Shown: positions 51,431-63,100 of the stretch, piece by piece
Layout: every line of letters starts with the position of its first letter
Position numbering within the stretch: the first letter of the stretch is position 1
NCBI GenBank assembly: GCA_036924285.1
Contig: JAYKYS010000002.1
Coordinates: forward strand, 35,448,501-35,512,500
Direction: 5' to 3'
DNA length: 64,000 nt
Origin: Asterella californica
Taxonomy: Eukaryota; Streptophyta; Marchantiopsida; Marchantiales; Aytoniaceae
Translations under genes and position numbers: made by a program
The notes under the pieces: model-generated
Seen by the model: the letters and a program-made list of their open reading frames with translations, nothing else
Told to the model about the DNA's origin: nothing
The model's database searches: none

Positions 51431-52659
51431 TCTCTCTCTCGCGTTTTAGATTCATTTCTAGAGTTTCGGTAAACACTAGAGGGAGATAACATGACGCAGA
51501 ATATACACAATACACTCCTGAATATACAGAATACGCGAAGACTGTCATCTATTCGTTCAAAATGTAACCATACATTTTGACTGTATGCGTAACGTATATT
51601 ACAGTCCATCACGACTGTCATCGCCACCACTTCAATATAACAAAAGCAAACATAACCATCGATAATAACACGGCCATAGATCCCTCTGAAAACCCCACAA
51701 AAAAACCACTCTTATAATCATGAGAATCGCTACTTTATCTCTCCGTCTCTCTTGATGTGTCTCGTCTCCACGAAAGTTGATGCCCGGCTCCGGTGTGGTG
51801 CTTGTGCTCGACCCGGGTATAACACACTGGGTAGGAATGACAATTCGAGTAGTAGACATGCGCCTTTCCGAATCTGGAAGAGACGAAGAGACACCGAATA
51901 ACTGTCATTTTTCACAGGGTTGTGCTTGGTCGATCCGAATATATTTTCCTCCAACAACTTTACTTGTCACAATGGTGAAATGACAGTACCAATGTTGACC
52001 AACGATCCGGTCCATCAAAATATTTCATCTCCGCGTAATTCTAGTAGACTATAAGCCGAGGCACTTATGCCTAGAAAATCTCTCCCAGCTTCCCATACTA
52101 TGGCCCACGCGTTGGCACTTTCATCCGCTACCAAAAGCTGCAATCTGAAACATTTTATCGACGACAGGCGCTCACTTTTACATCTCGAACAAAACAACCC
52201 ACATAACTTTTTGCTGCATCTGTCGTATCCGTCATATGTCCTGAATCCACTTTCTGCATACGCTAAGACCGAAACCTTCAGTAACAGATGAGAGTAACAC
52301 ATATTAGTTTACAAGCAGTCCACCAAGTACTGCAAATTACGTCTCCCGTAGCTTCTCACTGTAGCAGAAGAACAAAACATCACTGAAGATCAGACTGCAA
52401 AATGCAATATCAAGCGATCAGACACAATATCAAGTTGTATTAACGATAGCTCGAGGTTAACGAATAGTGCGAGTGTGTTGTGATATATCACATTTCGCGC
52501 ATTGTGAGACTATTGACCATCACGTTTCTGAGCACATCTGAGAAAATTAAGCAATTGACAATTTCTTGTTAAATTGTGCCTAATTCAAAATGAACGGAGA
52601 ACGGACGAATTTCTTGTTAAACTGTGCCTAATTCCAAATGAACGGAAAACGGACGGAGA
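51431..52659. other. Right arm of the MULE, no further gene
   Basis: Only short frames without motifs. Near 52,558-52,668 a ~55-bp unit (AATTTCTTGTTAAA.TGTGCC ... GAACGG) is tandemly duplicated just inside the right terminal repeat. Confidence 0.4.
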
Positions 52660-52910
52660 ATGCCATTATTGTGCTATGAGCTCGGTGACTGCAATCGTGA
52701 CCGTGCAGTTGAGACCGTGGCCGTGACTGCAGTTTGAACCGTGCAGTTGATACCGTAACCATGATCACGATTGCAGTTCGAGGCTCGGCTACTTCGAAAA
52801 TGAGCATAAACCCGGTTTCATCCGACCACGAATCTGAGATCCATCATTAATTAATTCACACGTATAAACCGAGACGTAATTAGCCGAACTGTGCCACAGC
52901 TGCGGGCTTG
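52660..52910 (-). repeat. Right terminal inverted repeat of the MULE
   Basis: Ends CACAGCTGCGGGCTTG, the exact reverse complement of the left end, with extended similarity inward (see left repeat). Confidence 0.88.
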
Positions 52911-52918
52911 AAATGAAC
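52911..52918. repeat. 8-bp target-site duplication AAATGAAC (right)
   Basis: Exact copy of 43782-43789, directly outside the right terminal repeat. Confidence 0.9.
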
Positions 52919-55900
52919 ATTTCATTAAACCATGGCCCACCTGGGCCCCACTTTTAGTAGTGGGCTAACTGCACCAAGTACATTTAAAGCCCATGTGCCT
53001 CTATAAATATGCCTGCTAACCAGGAGAATTTCATTATACGCGTGGGCTGTCTGCAAACCAAGAAAATTAACCGTTATACTGAAAATACTTTTGCTCACAG
53101 AATTTTCTTGGTAGAAAAGAATCTCTTACGAAAAGACTTAAATCCAATCTCTACCAGAGCTTTAGGGTTAGTCTATTTGATTCATTTGAGAACTAACTGT
53201 TGAGTAAAGATTGAAACTGAGTAAAGATTGAAAAGAAGTTTTAGTGATTTCTTGGGACAAAACACATGTACAAACCCAAAGGACTCGGTGTCGTATAGTG
53301 TGAAATTTGATCTGAGAATAAACGGATATCTCGCTGTAAAGAGATACAACAAGACTTTGGACCAACTCAATGAAATCTTAGTGCTCTCACTACTCAATCT
53401 ATCATGTTTTGTCTCGCTTTCTGTTCATTTAACCTGACTTTAAGTGTAACACACGTGGATCACACATCACAACGGCGTGTTCAATCTTATTCTAAATACA
53501 TGAATGATCTATACATGATAAACATACGCTTTAGTTCACAAGAGTACCTTCAGGAAGTTCCACAGTGGAACTCCAAATGAAAGGTCAACCAAGAAATGTA
53601 AATGAAATTTCTCACTTCTTCAAAATACGGCACGTTGTAGTATGAACTTCGACAAACTATTGCTCTCAACTCTAACTTCCAATTGGGCTCGAATTTCACA
53701 TGATATTCACATTGACCTCTCACTACTACTCTCTGAAATTTCAGCTTCAGACTCCAAATCAATTTCTCGAAATGAACTAAACCTTTTGTTTGTACTAACT
53801 TATGAGCTTTACATATCCCGGTGGCTAAAATCCACGATCTCAACATCTTCTCTTAATCAAATAAGCTTAATAAGCTTAAATTTCACATGTAGTAAGTTGA
53901 TAGGGCGCACTCCAATCCTAGAAATTTTCATTTCAAAGAGTAGTATTGAGAGATCAAGGATTATTTCTTGTGAAGTTTGAGCCCCAGCTGGAAGTTACAA
54001 TTGGGAGCAATAGGTTACCGAAGTTTAGATTACAACATGGCGAGTTTGAAAGACAAGAGAGATTTCACCCACATCTCTTGATTGATCTTGAGCAAACGAT
54101 TTGGATTTTGAAAGTAGAACTTCTTGGAAATGTTGCAAGTGAGTCAAGAGAGCTATGTTATGAATTTGGTGCAGCGATCACAATCAGAGAAAGTGTTACA
54201 CTATCTCAAAGTTGTTGATTGAGAATCTTGAACTTCAAGGTACCGACGTCTCAAACTCAATGGTTGCTTGTTGCATGCATGCCTTATCTTGCTGGAAGCT
54301 CTAGAAGACAAAGTTTCTAGTGGTATGTTGTATTCCTAGTTTGGAGCTTGTTTGATCATTCAAAAACCTAGATCAATCATGGAGATCATGATGATGATAT
54401 GCGACGTTTTGAGTTACAAGTGTTAGAAAATAATCATATTTGATCTATTGTGGTAGGAGTTCCTAGATCCAGTCAAGGTGTTATGTATATCATTTGATAG
54501 TTTGGACAATAGGCTATCAATTGCTATAAGATTCATCTCAAACGGAGCTCATATCAATGAACTGTAGAAGGTCCAGGTTGAATATTTTAGTTAGTTTCTC
54601 AAGGAACAACAATGAATAGATTATTGCTAGCTCACACACTGACCTAAGGGATTGTTTGAAAGTGCTTCTATTATCTAAAGCATTTGTTAATCATATATGG
54701 ATCTTTCTTGTACTTAGAGTATGATTAAACGTCCAATTATGTTGTGCACGTGCGTTACACTTAAGATCAAGTTAAGTCAATTGTAATCGAAACAAAGCCA
54801 AATAGATTAGACAATGGGAGCACTAAGATTCTATCGAGTTGCTCCAAGGTCTTGTCATATCTCACCACAGTCAGATACTCCATGTATTCTCAAATAAAAT
54901 AACCACGTTATACGACAACGACGATCCTTTCTCATTAGAATCTTTGCTTTTCGAAACATGACGAGTTTCCAAGAATACCTTGGCCAACGTCTCAACAAAA
55001 AGGGGGAGGAAAAGTTCCTTCGGTGGAGATATAGCTGCTTTACATCTCGCTAGAAGATTCTCATGGATATTATTTTCATTCACTCAATACAATATCGTGT
55101 CGGATTTTGCATGAAGGTTGTCTGAGAAAACATGAAGTTCCTGGCTGTGGAGATGTAGTGTGTTGAACAAAGACAAGATAGAGAGAAACAACCACGAGAA
55201 CAAGCGTCGCAAGGTATACCAACTCCTATTTTATATACACTCCCGATTCTTTTTCTCTATCTGAGAACTTCCTTCTTTCGTCAAACGGTCTTCGGATGTC
55301 GATAAGGCCTTCCTTATTGATTCTATTGGTCTCAAGAACTCCCAAATCTGACTCTGGACAGCCGAGATATCGCTGATTTTCAGTCGCAAGTGACCGAACC
55401 TCCAAAAACTCCTTCTTGCGGCTTAGAATCACGCACACCGTCCACACAAATCGTCTGATTTGAGATCAATCTTCTCTGGTAGGTAGATCCAGCAACCCTA
55501 AACTCAAAGAGACTCCAAACAAGTTGTTTGGAGTTCAACACCCGAAACCACGTAAGAAATTTGGTCGCAAGAAGTAAAAAATTGACGTAAACGGACTCCC
55601 TACGACTCAAACTTGCTCACCACACCCAAACCAACTATCCAATCCACACACAATCTTCTCCTATGCTTAAGAGAAGACTCCTTGATCGCATAGACATCAA
55701 GAATGAAGAATTTGACTCATTGATCGCAAAGAACAACCCAACCTTAGTCGCAAGCGCCGAAAAACTGACATAAGCGTTTCTCTGCGAGTCAATTTCACCC
55801 AGAACTCTCAAATCGTCTGATGGCTCGTATCGTCTTCAATTTCCTAAAGAACCTAGTGTTCTGATCTCGATGGATCCAAGGACAGCAAGTTTGGATTTCG

Positions 55901-56255
55901 GAACGGCTCGAACGGTCCAACTCTACTTCATAGATCTCTGAAGTACTCCAAAACCTTTCTCTGTGTCTCAATTTCTCCCAGAACACACTCTTCGATCCGC
56001 CTCTTCACGAACTGTCTTAACCAACGCATAGCCTACACAGATTTGAACCCAATGACACCTTGCGTGCATGCATTGGACCTCTCAATTGCTCAAATTGTTC
56101 ATCGATAAATCACAGAAACAAGCTAACTCTTTAAGTTGCCCCTTATGTCAGTCGCGTACGTGAAAATTTTTCACAGATAATGAGCAAGCAGCCCGCTTGC
56201 GTCCTTAGTATAGCGCCAGGAGCCGCAAATACCTAGTCAGCAATAGTAAGCTTAA
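52919..56255. other. Repeat-derived intergenic DNA, no gene recognised
   Basis: Several 60-110-codon frames on both strands have no family motifs. Composition and the copia relic downstream suggest part is the decayed 5' half of that retrotransposon, but I found no LTR, primer-binding site or gag signature. Confidence 0.3.
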
Positions 56256-56569
56256 GTCTAGCTTGATTTTCCTTCCTTTCGAGTCTCTTAACTTCACCAC
56301 TATGCATCCAAATGAAGTAGACGAAATGCTCATGGAAAGCTGACAACGAGCTCTACTCGTTGATGTAATGAAAGTGAAGATCCGAGGTTATGCAAAAAGC
56401 CCATAAACTAGAACTTAGCTTGCTTTTCTCATCTTTTGAGTCTTGTAATTTCACCACTAGACGTCCAAATGAAATAGACGAAATGCCTATGGAAAGCTGA
56501 CAACGAGCTCTACCTGTTGATGTAATGAAAGTGAAGATCCAGAGTTTGTGTAAAAAGACTCATTTTTAG
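56256..56569 (+). repeat. Tandem duplication, two ~157-bp units
   Basis: GCTTG.TTTTC starts at 56261 and 56418. Units share TTTCACCACTA.(G/A)C.TCCAAATGAA(G/A)TAGACGAAATGC and GGAAAGCTGACAACGAGCTC. The units differ by scattered substitutions. Confidence 0.85.
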
Positions 56570-56744
56570 TCTTATGAACGTCTTTGGAGTGATAATGATA
56601 AGTATCAAAAATAGATTTATATATAGAAGCCGGTCCATGACACGACGATGGAAGTCTAATAACCAACAGATTCTCTTGGTTTTCATCTCTGTAGTTCTGG
56701 CTCTACGTTGTATTCACTAAGAATACTAGAACGTATTGTGATGA

Positions 56745-57745
56745 TCACATCTATGTTGATGATTTGATCATTATTGTAACTATGAGGAGCTTATTTTCCT
56801 GATCAAGGATCACTTGAAATCCGAGTTCGAGATGATGGACTTAAGAGAGCTCAAGTACTTCCTTGTTGTGGAGTTCAACAGAGATGTGAAGGATGTTTGG
56901 TTTGTACAACGACAGTATGCTCTCAATATGCTTGAGATATTTGGTTTGTTTGACTTCAAATCCATTGCTACATCATTAGAGCAAGAGATAAAGCTAGGAG
57001 TAGAGGATGGTGAGTTATTTGATAATCCTCGCATGTACAAACAGATGGTTGCGAGTCTTATCTACTTGACTATCACCAACCGAACTTGAGCTTGTTGTCG
57101 ATCTGATCAGTCAATTTATGCAATCACCACGAAGAAATCATTTGGAGGTTGTCAAGCAGATCCTCTGATATGTGAAGTTCTCGATGCAGTACGGACTTCA
57201 TTACCGATACGGTGGACCATTGTTGTTACATATTACATAGAGAATGTCGACAAGAGATCCACGTCAGGTTATGCTTTTGGACTTAGAAGCACAGCTATAA
57301 GCTAGACTTCTAAGAAGTAACTTACGGTTGCTTTGTCATCCACAAAAGCAGAGTACCGAGGAGCAACAAACGCAGCATAGAATCAATTTGACTCCGATGT
57401 CTGCTATCTTATATTGATGTGGAGTGTACATATCCTATTGTTGTATATATTGATAATTTTAGTAGCATAAAGTTAACTAGTAATCATGTTTTCATGCTAA
57501 GACGAAGCATATTGAGGTGCACTATCATTTCATTAGAGAGAAGGTCCTTGCAAGAGAGATTGAGATCAGTTATATGTGCACAGGAGATCAGGTTGCCGAT
57601 ATCTTTACTAAAGCATTGCTTAGAGATAAGTTTGATGTTTTCAGACATTGTCTAGAAGTACAAGATGTAGAGTCGAACTTGAAGAGAAGTGTTGATATAG
57701 TCTCAAGCTCTAGTAGATCGACAACTAATATCAGTCGGAGTAGTT
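56745..57745 (+). pseudogene. Ty1/copia polymerase relic (reverse transcriptase to RNase H)
   Basis: YVDDLIII at about 56,750 is followed by KSEFEMMDLRELKYFLVVEF, QRQYALNMLE, MYKQMVASLIYLTITN, then broken RNase H pieces and the C-terminal TKHIEVHYHFIREKV and GDQVADIFTKAL blocks. These are the copia landmarks in order. Stops and frame changes are frequent. No clear LTR pair; DNA after 57,745 (TTGTTACGTATAGTTAG) could begin a 3' LTR. It is on the opposite strand to the 32.5-kb element and from a different subfamily. Confidence 0.88.
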
Positions 57746-59367
57746 AGGATTGTTACGTATAGTTAGTTAGAGGGCTAACCAACCATTAGGATTTCCTTTG
57801 TACTCGTCATTTTCTGCCTCTACTGCCTTTTTGCGCCAACGGAACCTCTTGCTCAGTTGATCATGAAACTCACAAACGCTAACATTTGACAAACTACAAT
57901 CAAATTTTAGCGTTCATGCATCACTTATCTTTACCCCGTTTGGTCCGAACCAGACCAAACTGTCTCTCTAACTCTCAAACTCTCTAAGTCCCTACCTAGA
58001 CCAACTAGATCGATCCCAAAATATGAGTAAGTCACAACATGACTTGCGGCGGACTTACTATAAAGTCCAAGGTCCTAAACAGTATCTCTAGCACACCTAG
58101 CGGCCCAACCGTCCGTGATGTCCGTCTGGGTCTAGGCTCCCGAATGGTGGTCTAACCCGCTGTATCGTTCTCTAGTCTTGCCCAAGTCCTTGGGTCGTTC
58201 CTAAGTCCAGATGTCCAAGTTTGGACCAGAATACGCCTTGGCACTAGCTCAGCCATCACCTAATGTCTCAGAGTCCATCTGCCGAACCCTAGGGTCGGGT
58301 GACTCATCCTGATCAACCTAGACATCGGGCCTCTCTCATATATACTTTTGGAGATCGGCGGCCCCGCCCTCCTCTTTGATCCCTGAAAATTATATCACAA
58401 TCCGATCACGAGATCAGTCATAATTCTCAGCTCCGATGTCAGTTCGAGGAGTTCTGCATCTGAGTTCTGTCAGTTCAAAGAGTTCACTAGAAAGCTCTCA
58501 TCGAGACCTTTTGAACGATACTTTACTCGTCTCGAGATCTTACGTGGAGCTTCGTCCACGACCTAAAATCATCGCTCGAGCTCCAACACTTAAGATTTTT
58601 TTGAGAAATCATGGTCCAGCGTTAGACTTGGACCTTGTGAGCCTCCGACCAAGATCCATCTGCGTCAAACCGACGTCTCAGATCTAGATCTCATACTTAT
58701 GTTTCGGTCCAACGTTTCAGTTTGTTTCCATACTTGCTCCCTCAGATCAGTGTTCGTCTAGGGTCCTCTCGAGGATAGACCCCCACGTCCTAGTCTAATG
58801 TTTCAACCTTGGTTCAAAGAACCACTTAGGGTTCTTTTGTTCCCGACTTCTCGGCCAAGCCGTTAAGTCTACTCACAACGTTCACAACCTAACGCTAGTC
58901 CAGTAAGGTTCTGTTGTTCACGTCTGCGCTTGATCTTGAGACTAAGGGTCGCTACATATTCTCACTATATATACATGGAGAGGCGAAGACTCTCCCATCT
59001 CATTCTTATTTTACTTCCTTGTCTACTCGCTCTTTCTTCTTGGAGTGTCTTCCTAGAAGTATCTATCTTTCTACAACAAATTCCACTGCTCCTTGCGGTT
59101 CTTCAATGTCTTTATCACTCTACTCTTACGGTCTGTGCACTGCTCTCTTGATAAATAAGAATCTTTTTTTACGCTGTCGTATTGCATGACGTTTCACATG
59201 ATGAAACGGAACTTCAGAAGACATTCAACCGGCATTTGTTCAAGAAGCTGCACCCTAGCTTATCAAGCTGGGCAGAAGCTAAGTTGGAGTTATGCTTGAC
59301 AAGCTGCCCCTTAGCTTGAATTGAAATATCACCTTGGGAGCGACCATGAGGTCAACATGCCGGAATA
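57746..59367. other. Repeat-derived intergenic DNA, no gene recognised
   Basis: Two C/T-rich segments each have a TATATA box after a CTCTCATATATA or CTCACTATATATA context (58,336 and 58,961), reminiscent of LTR promoters. I could not define paired LTR borders. Short frames lack motifs. Confidence 0.35.
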
Positions 59368-59450
59368 GGAAACAAAGACCAGGAAGATTTGATCCGTAGA
59401 CCTTTTCTTCTTAGGTGGGAGCCCCTACCACTGAGATGGCCTCTGTTTCC
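59368..59450 (-). repeat. tRNA-like sequence, probable SINE head or tRNA pseudogene
   Basis: On the minus strand the segment starts GGAAACA and ends TGTTTCC, a perfect 7-bp acceptor-like stem. It carries an A-box-like CTCAGTGGTAGGGGCTC and a B-box-like GGATCAAATCTTCC at tRNA spacing. The D- and T-stems are imperfect and no standard anticodon loop is clear, so an active tRNA gene is unlikely. Confidence 0.55.
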
Positions 59451-62097
59451 GTTAGAAAAGCAAAAACACTTGGTACATATTTCTAATAGAAGTTATCTTT
59501 ACAATCTTTACTAACTTTTTCTACACCAACTTTTCTGTACAACCCTGTTTTTAGTGAATGAGGAGTCAAAACTATAATACTTGCTAACACCTACGCACTC
59601 ACACTATCAGATCATGAAATCGAGTCACGAGCCAGAATCGACAGATTTCACTCTTTCGTACTTTTCATAACTGAATACTTGTACTAACTATTACCTAGAT
59701 CGTTGTTTTCTACGACCGAAGACATGAAGTCTCTCTTCTCCGTGAGCATCGCATTCTGGTACATGTGCACGAATTAAATAAACAAAGAGGTAATTAAACA
59801 CAGTGATAAGTTTAAAACACCAAAAAATAAATATTTATACAAGAACCGGATGAAAATCATTTAACAAGGATGTGACATCAAAATACAGTGGATGATTTAG
59901 TGATTCACCATCGGAAACCAAGAGCAGATGGAGACATTAAAATGATCCATACAGTGAAGACTAGCATCAATGCAGCTGGATTAGTAGTTCACCCCTGAAA
60001 TGAAAAACGTAAGATTGTAATGTATTATCTAAAATAAGGCAGATATGATTTATTAAATTCATATGTACTTGTGAAATGAGTATTTTTATATGTGAGAAGT
60101 GCAAAGTGAAAAGATATAGTGATGCTACTGCTGTTCCATGACACCATGTTGCTTGCTTTTTCTCCGGGCTATTCAAAATGAACTGCGTTAGAAAAATTAT
60201 AGAAAATATTTGCTGATTATTTGAAATAAAATAATTTTGTTCTGTCAGTATTTCAGTTAGTACAAGCTTTGCAAAATTCAGGTTCGGTGACTCCAGCCAA
60301 AACCTTAGCAAGAGTAGGTATGAATTTTGAATTTACAAAAGATTTCTTAGAAAGATCCTTTCTCGCTCTTAGTCTCTTATACAGAGAGAGAGAGAGAGTG
60401 TTTACGTCCCACTACTTTTGCACTTGATTTTCAAAGCAACCTTTCTTTTTTATGTAATGTGATTAGAAGCATTTGATTCGATCCACCTACATTCTTGTTA
60501 ATCATTTCCCATTAACGCGATTTTCTTTAATTTTTAGGTTCATTTGTCAGGTACTTTTTCGTCAAAGTGTTCTAGTCTCAGTTACAGATCTTTGGCTTTA
60601 TTCTATAGAGCTACTGGAATCCAACCAAAAGTTTTACATTATGTGATAGAACAAATAATAGAGCTACGATTGTCACCTAGAGTCATAGAGTAGTCAAGAA
60701 GAAACAGGAAACATCCAAGTTAAGAAATTCTTTATAACGTGTAAAGTGAACAGAAGATCATTCAGCTGCTGTCAAAATTCATCTACTTGTTCTTCATTCG
60801 AGAATAGAGCCTAAAGCTGCAATGTTTCTCCCCTCTTTAATATGCTTTCTTTTGGCATTCTGTTCATTTTCATGGTCTTAGACTGTTCTTTTCTTATAGT
60901 TTCAATCACCTACACTGATTTCTGTGTACTCTCGTTCTTGTTTAAATAAGACATTAGTTATTTCATCGATTCCTGAAGAATAAATCTCACTCCTGACTTC
61001 TCTTTGTGTCGTCTCACTTCCAAATTCAGTACTTCTTGCAATACAAGACTATGTGACTCTTCACAATCGATAAGATCTTTCCTCCCTTCAACAGGTTTGA
61101 CAAAACTCTTGTAACAGAGAAAACCTATTCAATACCATCAAAGTCAGATCTTCCTCGCCGATTTGTCCGCCAGATGGTCCGCAAAGATTCGTCAGTTCCT
61201 CAACTAGTGTGTTTATCCTAGTTGAAATCAGTCTACTTGAGAAACTTTAAGCTTGCAACCATTTCTAAAAAGTTGTGTTTTCTACTGATAACACGTTTTC
61301 TTTCCCTTGCGGTGTATCCATCCATCCCAAGCTCCTTTTGAGGGAGATTTGATGTTGTGACATCGATCTTTCTTGATTCACACTCTCTACTCCGTTGGTG
61401 AATCGGATCCCTTCATCTCCACCTACAACCTCCCAGAGGTCACAATTTCCCAAGATTTCCAGATCCGATTATTTGCGATCATCAGCCATCAATTACCATT
61501 CACTGTAACCATCTGTTCTGACGATCGCTCGCTCAAACTCCGGTATCATGTGTAAGTTCTGTACTGAACTCAAGAACAAAAACACAATTGACTGCTTCAG
61601 TGCACACTGAAGTGGAAACGCAGATAGAAATAAAACCAAAATCCGAAATACAAGTCTGGCGCAAAATAAACTGGAAGTACAAAACATGACACAGAACGTT
61701 ACACGAGATGGAACGGAACTTTACGAGACAAGAAAACTACAAGATACATAGATTTTCACGTAGCAGGTACGTAAACCACATCAGCACCTGGATGTTAGTG
61801 TTTCAACACTCCCGGTCTCCCGAAACTTTCAGCATCTACCTTTCCAGCATGATTACAATACGTCATGCAAGAAAACGCCGATTTAAGTGAAACTCAGAAG
61901 TTGCAAGTCCTCCAGATCCTCTAGACAAGCTAATCTGTCAATGTGGTAGTTGGGATCGAATTTCCAAGGCCGCACAAAACGAAGAAATTGACTGGCTGCC
62001 AAATTAGGTCTCATGAGTTCACAAGCTGAAGACACTCCTGAAGAATCCACCGAATCCGCAAAGCCCTGTAATCAAGAGAGCTCGACCAGCCACCAAA
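59451..62097. other. Intergenic DNA and 3' flank of the mutarotase, no gene recognised
   Basis: Includes a short GA microsatellite at about 60,381-60,400. No coding exon or RNA gene could be supported; the rightmost part is expected to hold the 3' UTR of the mutarotase. Confidence 0.35.
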
Positions 62098-62481
62098 TTA
62101 CTTCCCTTCGAAGCGAAAGACTTCCTCCAAGTCTTTCCACCAGCCCTTCCCATCTGTACTTCCCGTACTGCCTTCGATTAAAGTTTCCTGGCATGGATCT
62201 GTCAACTTCCACCACCGTCTTGTTTCTTCGTCCGCCAGTCCCAACTTCGAGTCGGCCTCCCAATCGTCTCCCACGTATTTGAAGTGAGCTATAAGCAGAG
62301 AGTAAGCTGGATCGTAGTGGATAGAGTAGTCCACTATATGCTGTTTCTCGAGGGTGGCCAGGACGCCCGGCCAAACGTGTCTGTGTAAACGCTTGTATTC
62401 TTCGACTGCGGAAGTCTTAAGCTTGATGATCTGACAAACGCGACGATGTTCAGTGTCCGTGGAGGACGACATATCTCCCAT
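62098..62481 (-). CDS. L-rhamnose mutarotase (RhaM/DUF718 family)
   Basis: Intact single-exon gene of 127 residues, close to the ~105-residue bacterial enzyme with a short N-terminal extension. The substrate-binding and catalytic landmarks are present: EEYKRLHRHVWP (Tyr29 and His33, matching EEY..RH..IWP of E. coli RhaM), HYDPAYSLLIAHFKY, and the RWWKLTDP block (Trp90-Trp91). The family interconverts alpha and beta anomers of L-rhamnose; in plants it would act on free rhamnose recycled from cell wall or glycosides. A cytosolic location is likely since no signal peptide is visible. ATG at 62481 is chosen; an in-frame Met at 62472 is possible. A TATA box lies 60 bp upstream. Stand-alone RhaM genes are patchy among plants, so the gene helps in placing the organism. 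Confidence 0.94.
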   Translation of the reverse strand: MGDMSSSTDTEHRRVCQIIKLKTSAVEEYKRLHRHVWPGVLATLEKQHIVDYSIHYDPAYSLLIAHFKYVGDDWEADSKLGLADEETRRWWKLTDPCQETLIEGSTGSTDGKGWWKDLEEVFRFEGK

Positions 62482-62540
62482 GTTTCGCTTCGAATCGCTA
62501 GAGAGCTCAGATGCGCTTCGATCAGTAACGGGAAAAACCT

Positions 62541-62550
62541 CTTTATATAT
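62541..62550 (-). promoter_or_regulatory. TATA box of the L-rhamnose mutarotase
   Basis: ATATATAAAG on the minus strand, 60 bp upstream of the ATG, which puts the expected transcription start near 62,510 with a short leader. Confidence 0.7.
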
Positions 62551-62872
62551 TGAACTTTGATCCTAGCGAACACCGAGTGAGGATCAGCACAATGGGGCCC
62601 ACACTGCTCCGACCAGAATGGTTGACTGCAATTTCAAGAAGGTGGGCGCAATCGATGAAGTTCCTCTTGCTTATGTATCTGTCAGTAGTCGTGGAATTAT
62701 TCCTCACAGATACTCGTGCTCCAGCAGTACAGTCAACAGAAAAGAGAAGCCGCAAGGTTGACGTATCAGCATATGGAAGAATCTAGAATTGTACCGTGAA
62801 GGACTATAAGTGTTACGAACACAGAAATTTACTTAGACCGCACCTCTAATATGTTTGTCGCACTGGACTGGG
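62551..62872. other. Upstream region of the mutarotase, no other gene
   Basis: Presumed promoter DNA. The overlapping short frames on both strands show no family motifs. Confidence 0.35.
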
Positions 62873-63100
62873 AACAACATGTTCAGCATGTCAAATGTTC
62901 AGCATGTCAAATGTGAAACATGTATGTAAGCAGCCGGCCATGCTCAGCAAGTTCGGTTTAAAGTGTCTGTATCCTTGATTAGAAACAACATGTGAAAATG
63001 CCATGTGATCTAAAGGTGAGACTTGCATGTGAGCAGCCGGCAATGCACAGATAGTTCAGTATAAAGTGCTTCTACAGCAGATCATTAGCTTTTTCTGTCT
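62873..63100 (+). repeat. Tandem duplication, two ~115-bp diverged units
   Basis: AACAACATGT... CATGTATGTAAGCAGCCGGC...GTTCGGTTTAAAGTG and AACAACATGTG...CATGTGAGCAGCCGGC...GTTCAGTATAAAGTG follow each other. In the first unit a 16-bp TGTTCAGCATGTCAAA block is itself doubled. Confidence 0.8.

Larger units (their letters stand above)
43790..52910 (+). mobile_element. Mutator-like DNA transposon (MULE) with three genes and three inverted-repeat arrays, 9.1 kb
   Basis: Both ends begin CAAGCCCGCAGCTGTG as exact inverted repeats, similarity continues inward for 150 bp or more, and an 8-bp duplication flanks them. Within, all on the + strand: decayed transposase (44249-46709), a first AGTGCGA array (about 46.99-47.58 kb), an unidentified ORF (48045-48884), a second array (about 49.14-49.43 kb), a coiled-coil plus FCP1-like protein (49374-50957), and a third array (51.11-51.43 kb). 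The long TIRs, 8-bp duplication, DDE transposase and SWIM zinc finger place it with MULEs. It appears no longer self-mobile because the transposase carries stops and frameshifts. Confidence 0.9.

Noticed and set aside
53009..54218. Plus-strand frames as genes or copia gag
   Set aside because: No zinc knuckle or other gag landmark and no gene family motif.
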